Shown: positions 63,470 to 64,000 of the stretch, one piece after another
Position numbering within the stretch: position 1 is the stretch's first letter
Layout: every line of letters begins with the position of its first letter
Notes under the pieces: model-generated
The model's database searches: none
Seen by the model: only the letters and a program-made list of their open reading frames with translations
What the model was told of the DNA's origin: nothing
NCBI GenBank assembly: GCA_902476355.1
Contig: CABSCS010000003.1
Span: 1-64,000 of the forward strand
Reading direction: 5' to 3'
DNA: 64,000 nt
From: UMGS2069 sp900557585
GTDB taxonomy: Bacteria; Bacillota; Clostridia; Christensenellales; UBA1242
Position numbers and translations under genes: made by a program

Positions 63470-64000
63470 TTATTTATTTTTTGCAAGTTTTTCTTCAAGC
63501 GCCAAAAGTGCTTTTTTGTTTTGTTCAAGTTTGTTTTTCTCGGTTTCAACGAGTGCTTGTGGAGCCTTTTCAACAAATCTTGGGTTTGAAAGCATTTTTT
63601 CGCTTCTTTCAACTTCGAACTTCACTTTTGCAATTTGTTCTTCAAGTTCTTTCAAAAGTTCTGCTTTATCTTTCTTTTCATCAAGCAAAACGAACTCGCC
63701 AAGAGAAGTATAGATAACCTTTCCCTCTCCTTTTTCACTTGTCAAAACAACAGTTGCAAGTTTTTCGATTTCTTCTTTTTCTGCACCAAGCAAAGCAATG
63801 TTTGCAAAATATACTTCGCTTTTCACATTTGAAGCAATCTTTGCATCGGTTTTTGCATTTCTGATAAGTTTGATTGCTTCGATGATTTTTTCTTGGTTTT
63901 CGAAATCTGCTTTATATGCAGTTACAGCAAATGCTTTTGGGAAAGATGACATCATGATGCTTTCGGTTTCTTTCTTATAAAAGTCCATGTGCTGATAGAT
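63470..64000 (-). CDS. valS: valine--tRNA ligase, C-terminal part
   Basis: The visible 177 residues start inside the anticodon-binding domain (IYQHMDFYKK, then SIMMSSFPKAF) and end with the C-terminal coiled-coil tRNA arm (LLKELEEQIAKVKFEVERSE, then VEKAPQALVETEKNKL). These are typical of ValS. The catalytic domain lies beyond base 64000. The stop is followed by a terminator, so spo0A is transcribed separately. Confidence 0.93.
   Translation of the reverse strand: MYQHMDFYKKETESIMMSSFPKAFAVTAYKADFENQEKIIEAIKLIRNAKTDAKIASNVKSEVYFANIALLGAEKEEIEKLATVVLTSEKGEGKVIYTSLGEFVLLDEKKDKAELLKELEEQIAKVKFEVERSEKMLSNPRFVEKAPQALVETEKNKLEQNKKALLALEEKLAKNK

Overview
The window looks like a chromosomal segment of an AT-rich, low-GC Gram-positive bacterium of the Clostridia type. 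The evidence is a Firmicutes-like 16S 5' end, strong AGGAGG-type ribosome binding sites, sporulation genes (spo0A, spoIIR, sipL, spmA and a damaged spmB), veg, ricT and a DUF4364 regulator. Standard code is used (TGA is a normal stop). No species can be named from the sequence; an uncultured gut-type clostridial lineage is my guess.

Layout. 1-700: 5' end of a 16S gene on the minus strand with its promoter. 0.7-7 kb: a uracil-DNA glycosylase remnant, proS, a zeta-toxin-like kinase with a small partner, trpS, a zinc-ribbon/TM2 protein and gapA. 7.1-34.2 kb: the most striking region, a type IV secretion-like locus. It has two small VirB2-like pilins, three giant VirB6/TrbL-like membrane proteins (1292, 2056 and 2755 aa), a VirB3-VirB4-like ATPase, and a divergent VirD4/TraG-like coupling protein followed by a membrane-anchored surface protein. 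I see no relaxase, integrase, transposase or replication gene, and housekeeping genes border both sides, so it looks like a resident secretion or contact system rather than an obvious mobile element.

34.5-45 kb: murI, rpsT with a long basic tail, an M28-like peptidase that lacks most metal ligands, holA, a ComEC channel without its nuclease-like domain, several small hypotheticals, tRNA-Glu and tRNA-Leu. Two hairpin elements ending in ACCA lie just downstream of tRNA-Leu. 45-56 kb: relA, a lipoprotein, ksgA, tatD, spmA/spmB, and the holB-ricT-ferredoxin-trmN6 operon, then greA. 56-64 kb: a small orphan, an RsgI-like lipoprotein, a Rho-like protein with no recognisable P-loop, spoIIR, sipL, veg, an acidic zinc-ribbon protein, a repeat-rich gap, spo0A and the 3' end of valS.

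Many genes end in clear stem-loop plus T-run terminators, and several promoters read TTGNNN-17-TAAAAT/TATAAT. At least three genes (the secretion-locus surface protein, comEC and holB) have such a promoter placed so that transcription should begin at the start codon itself, suggesting leaderless mRNAs. Two intergenic repeat families occur: CTATCATG-hairpin units, and copies of the 3' end of spo0A.
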